Assembly (NCBI GenBank): GCA_002430405.1
Contig: DJBM01000064.1
Span: 1,010 to 10,926 of the forward strand
Direction of reading: 5' to 3'
Origin: Actinobacteria bacterium UBA5976
GTDB lineage: Bacteria > Actinomycetota > Actinomycetes > S36-B12 > UBA5976
Length of the DNA: 9,917 nt
A model generated the notes under the pieces. The model did not search any database. It was not told the origin of the DNA and saw only the letters and a list, made by a program, of their open reading frames with translations. The position numbers and the translations under genes were made by a program. Shown one piece after another: positions 7,683-9,917 of this stretch (the first letter of the stretch is position 1; the number at the start of each line of letters is the position of its first letter).

Positions 7683-8624
7683 ATGTCACAAGAAATAAAT
7701 GACCTAATAATAATTGGCTCGGGGCCAGCTGGATATACCGCAGCTATCTATGCTGCGCGGGCACAATTGAAGCCCGTTGTATTTGAGGGCGCAGTTACCG
7801 CTGGTGGCGCCTTAATGAACACCACTGAAGTAGAGAATTTCCCAGGTTTCCAGGATGGAATTATGGGTCCGGCATTAATGGAAAATATGCGTGCCCAGGC
7901 AGTTCGCTTTGGCGCAAATTTAATCACTGACGACGTTACAGTTGCAAACTTAACTCAAGATATCAAGACAGTTATAGATGGTGATGGGAAAGAGCACAAG
8001 GCTCATGCCGTAATTCTCGCAACGGGCTCAAGTTATCGAGAGCTTGGTTTAGAAAATGAGAAGCGACTTTCCGGGCATGGCGTTTCCTGGTGCGCGACTT
8101 GCGATGGTTTCTTTTTTCGAGATCAAGATATCGCAGTAGTTGGTGGTGGTGACTCTGCTGTAGAAGAAGCTACTTTTCTAACAAGGTTCGCTAAGAGTGT
8201 GACTATGATTCACCGCAGGGATGAACTTCGAGCTAGCAAAATTATGGCTGATCGAGCCCACAATGATCCTAAAATTAAATTTATTTGGAATAGTGAAGTC
8301 ACGGACCTGCACGGTGATGTGAAACTCTCTGGCCTGTCAGTTCGAGACATTATTTCTGGTAAAACAAGTGAGCTGAACGTGACCGGCTTGTTTGTGGCAA
8401 TCGGCCATGACCCGCGCTCTGAATTACTTAAAGGCCAAGTAGATCTGGATTCTGCGGGCTACGTGTTAACAAAACCTGGATCAACTGCGACGAATATTTC
8501 TGGAGTTTTTGCCTGTGGTGACCTAGTTGATCACACTTACCGGCAAGCAATCACGGCTGCCGGCACTGGGTGTAGCGCAGCACTAGATGCAGAGAGATTT
8601 CTGTCAAGTCTGCACAGTAAATAA
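7683..8624 (+). CDS. trxB: Thioredoxin-disulfide reductase
   Basis: This 313-aa cytoplasmic flavoenzyme passes electrons from NADPH through FAD and a redox disulfide to thioredoxin. The FAD-binding GSGPAG is at residues 12-17 and [10 protein letters not shown] at 47-56. The redox-active motif is C137-A-T-C140 in [10 protein letters not shown]. The NADPH site has GGGDSA at 154-159 and HRRD at 177-180. The FAD motif GVFACGD at 274-280 is followed by YRQA at 286-289. All expected residues are present and the length is typical of low-molecular-weight TrxB. The ATG at 7683 has AGGGA at 7673-7677, spaced 5 nt. Its partner thioredoxin follows 66 bp downstream, as in M. tuberculosis trxB2-trxC. No sigma factor or anti-sigma gene lies upstream, where sigM and rsmA sit in mycobacteria. 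Confidence 0.97.
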   Translation: MSQEINDLIIIGSGPAGYTAAIYAARAQLKPVVFEGAVTAGGALMNTTEVENFPGFQDGIMGPALMENMRAQAVRFGANLITDDVTVANLTQDIKTVIDGDGKEHKAHAVILATGSSYRELGLENEKRLSGHGVSWCATCDGFFFRDQDIAVVGGGDSAVEEATFLTRFAKSVTMIHRRDELRASKIMADRAHNDPKIKFIWNSEVTDLHGDVKLSGLSVRDIISGKTSELNVTGLFVAIGHDPRSELLKGQVDLDSAGYVLTKPGSTATNISGVFACGDLVDHTYRQAITAAGTGCSAALDAERFLSSLHSK

Positions 8625-8632
8625 CAAAATAT

Positions 8633-8659
8633 CTAAGGGGTGGATTTCCCACAACTTAG
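8633..8659. repeat. Two-part hairpin between trxB and trxA
   Basis: CTAAG (8633-8637) pairs with CTTAG (8655-8659), and inside it GTGG (8640-8643) pairs with CCAC (8649-8652) around a 5-nt loop, with a 2x2 internal loop between the stems. No T-tract follows, so it is not a standard terminator. It could tune the trxB/trxA transcript ratio or mark a processing site. GGTTTAAGATAACC at 8659-8672 offers a second small dyad containing TAAGAT, a possible -10. Confidence 0.35.
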
Positions 8660-8680
8660 GTTTAAGATAACCATAAATAG

Positions 8681-8685
8681 AGGAG
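8681..8685 (+). promoter_or_regulatory. Ribosome binding site of trxA
   Basis: AGGAG lies 5 nt before ATG 8691. It is the strongest Shine-Dalgarno in the window and decides the trxA start against the in-frame GTG at 8640. Confidence 0.85.
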
Positions 8686-8690
8686 TAATC

Positions 8691-9014
8691 ATGGGCGCAA
8701 CTGCAGCCGTAACGGATGCATCGTTTTCCGACGATGTTCTAAAAAGTACTAAGCCAGTACTTGTAGATTTTTGGGCCGAATGGTGTGGTCCGTGCAAGAT
8801 GATCGGTCCGATTTTAGAAGAGATTGCGGCCGCACATGGTGACAAGCTTACGATTCTGAAACTAAATGTTGACGAAAATCCAGCGACTGCGGCCAACTAC
8901 GGAGTCTCTTCGATACCGACTATGAACGTTTATTTAAATGGTGAAGTTGTAAAGCAGATCATTGGCGCAAAGCCAAAAGCTGCACTTCTATCAGATTTAG
9001 CCGAATACATTTAA
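8691..9014 (+). CDS. trxA: Thioredoxin
   Basis: This 107-aa protein has the usual length of a single-domain cytoplasmic thioredoxin. It reduces protein disulfides such as ribonucleotide reductase and peroxiredoxin-type partners and is recycled by TrxB. The active site W31-C32-G33-P34-C35 is intact (FWAEWCGPCK). D26 in VDFW is the usual buried acid, and P76 in SSIPT is the conserved cis-proline. VDENP at 60-64 and G92 in the C-terminal strand also match the family. The start at 8691 follows AGGAG; an upstream GTG at 8640 would add 17 residues (MDFPQLRF...) that do not belong to the fold. It is most likely cotranscribed with trxB, with the hairpin at 8633-8659 between them. The cwlM-like gene starts 7 nt after its stop. 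Confidence 0.97.
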   Translation: MGATAAVTDASFSDDVLKSTKPVLVDFWAEWCGPCKMIGPILEEIAAAHGDKLTILKLNVDENPATAANYGVSSIPTMNVYLNGEVVKQIIGAKPKAALLSDLAEYI

Positions 9015-9021
9015 GTCGCAT

Positions 9022-9917
9022 ATGAGCGTTTCGATCCTGCGGATCGGCGATCGAGGGCCTGGGGTTCTAGAGGTTCGGGATCGATTAGTTCGCTTAGGGC
9101 TCTTGAGCTCCAACGTCAGCGCAGCGCAAGATGTCTTTGATGACATTTTGCTAGCTGCGCTGCGCTACTTTCAACAAAGTCGCGGCTTAACCGTTGATGG
9201 TTTAGTTGGACCCCAAACATTTCGCCGTCTTGAAGAGGCTCGCTGGAAAGTTGGCGACCGAGTATTAAGTTTTACGCCAGGACACCCGATACATGGTGAA
9301 GATGTTGCACAATTACAACAGAGACTTATTGAGCTTGGTTTTGCACTCGATCGTGTTGATGGAATTTTTAGTAAGAGTACTGACAATGCAGTACGCGAAT
9401 TTCAGCGAAATGTCGGCCTTGATGTTGACGGCATTTGCGGACCGCAATTTTTTCGTTCTTACCATCGACTAGCGCGCACCATTTCTGGTGGGAGTCAAGA
9501 ACATTTGCGTGAGCTTTCTACGGTCGCAAATTTTGGAAGTTCTAGAACCGTGGAAACTTGTTCGATCTTGCTTGATCCAAGTGATATAGCCGAGCCTGTT
9601 TTTGGCAGCGAACTTTCACATGCTGATATTTGTTGGGACATTGCTTCTCGGGTGGAAGGGCGCCTAGCCGCCATGGGTACTCTGGTGTTGCTGACGCGGC
9701 CCAAAAATGGTCCATCCGATGGTGAAAGAACTCGCGCAGCTCTGGCAAACGACAACAATGTGGATTTAATTATTGGTTTGGGATTGGACCGACACTCTAA
9801 TCCAGCAGCAAATGGCGTTGCCACTTATTTCTTTGGGCACGAGTATTCACGGTCTGCGACAGGCAGTCGGCTAGCCGAAATTGTGCAAGAGGAGTTAAGT
9901 TCCCGAACCCAGTTAGC
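9022..9917 (+). CDS. cwlM: CwlM-type pseudo-amidase, regulator of peptidoglycan synthesis (3' end outside window)
   Basis: 298 codons are visible and the frame is still open at the window edge. Two peptidoglycan-binding-1 repeats come first: about residues 5-72 (RIGDRGPGVLEVRDRL, then YFQQSRGLTVDGLVG) and about 85-150 (EDVAQLQQRLIELGF, then VDGIFSKST and FQRNVGLDVDGICGP). An N-acetylmuramoyl-L-alanine amidase (Amidase_3) fold starts near 180. Layout and motifs such as HRLARTISGGS, DIASRVEGRLAAMG and AANGVATYFFG match M. tuberculosis CwlM (Rv3915) and its position after trxC. The zinc sites look lost: DPGHGG reads DPSDIA at 185-190, the Glu position is H200, and SLH reads GLG at 252-254. In mycobacteria CwlM is an inactive amidase that stimulates MurA when phosphorylated by PknB and links to FhaA and MurJ; that role is inferred here. 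ATG 9022 lies 7 nt after trxA with no clear Shine-Dalgarno, so coupled translation is likely. Confidence 0.87.
   Translation, partial: MSVSILRIGDRGPGVLEVRDRLVRLGLLSSNVSAAQDVFDDILLAALRYFQQSRGLTVDGLVGPQTFRRLEEARWKVGDRVLSFTPGHPIHGEDVAQLQQRLIELGFALDRVDGIFSKSTDNAVREFQRNVGLDVDGICGPQFFRSYHRLARTISGGSQEHLRELSTVANFGSSRTVETCSILLDPSDIAEPVFGSELSHADICWDIASRVEGRLAAMGTLVLLTRPKNGPSDGERTRAALANDNNVDLIIGLGLDRHSNPAANGVATYFFGHEYSRSATGSRLAEIVQEELSSRTQL

Noticed and set aside
8640..8690. GTG start extending trxA by 17 residues
   Set aside because: The extension overlaps the hairpin and does not belong to the thioredoxin fold, while ATG 8691 has a strong AGGAG at the right distance and gives the standard length.
9495..9824. 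Minus-strand open frame of 109 codons opposite cwlM
   Set aside because: It lies entirely antisense to a well-recognised plus-strand coding region, and its translation shows no domain or motif. It looks like a codon-bias shadow.
1..9917. CRISPR arrays, insertion sequences, tRNA/rRNA genes, parS sites or DnaA-box clusters
   Set aside because: By reading, no regularly spaced repeats, transposase motifs, tRNA-like cloverleaf, TGTTTCACGTGAAACA-type parS or clustered TTATCCACA boxes were found. The gene-free gaps are all under 80 bp.

Overview
The window looks like part of an actinobacterial chromosome with unusually low GC for that phylum (AT-rich throughout by eye, not computed). Gene order and protein content match the conserved actinobacterial block that in Mycobacterium tuberculosis runs pcnA (divergent) - mutT4 - Rv3909 - mviN/murJ - sigM - rsmA - trxB2 - trxC - cwlM, just upstream of parB/parA and the replication origin. 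Low GC, short intergenic gaps and loss of some members of that block suggest a streamlined lineage such as the freshwater acI/Nanopelagicales group. That placement is inference.

Layout: 1-1014 (+) is the C-terminal part of an MFS transporter cut by the window start. It converges, with only 2 bp between the stop codons, on a CCA-adding tRNA nucleotidyltransferase (1017-2456, minus). A 60-bp divergent intergenic region (2457-2516) holds a perfect 13-bp palindrome and a leaderless-type promoter. The plus-strand envelope genes follow: a DUF6049-type secreted membrane-anchored protein (2517-4499), the lipid II flippase MurJ (4515-6131), and a separate membrane-bound pseudokinase with a discoidin-like ectodomain (6149-7606). 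Then come thioredoxin reductase trxB (7683-8624), thioredoxin trxA (8691-9014) and the first 298 codons of a CwlM-type pseudo-amidase (9022 to the window end).

How the genes fit together: MurJ flips lipid II across the membrane. In mycobacteria the MurJ homologue (MviN) carries a fused pseudokinase and discoidin-like domain, and CwlM is a catalytically dead amidase relative that controls MurA and links to MurJ and FhaA in response to PknB phosphorylation. Here the pseudokinase is a stand-alone gene that has lost the VAIK lysine and the HRD and DFG aspartates. The CwlM-like protein appears to have lost all three zinc-ligand positions. The cluster therefore looks like a flippase plus two dead-enzyme regulators, together with an uncharacterised secreted partner (DUF6049). 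TrxB and TrxA form the cytoplasmic NADPH-thioredoxin reducing pair. Relative to M. tuberculosis, the Nudix gene (mutT4) and the sigM/rsmA pair are absent at their expected positions.

No tRNA, rRNA, mobile element, CRISPR array or replication-origin sequence was recognised. I do not see an entirely unknown multi-gene system. The most interesting points are the split MurJ/pseudokinase arrangement, the dead active sites, the two leaderless promoter signatures with identical geometry, and the palindrome between cca and the DUF6049 gene.
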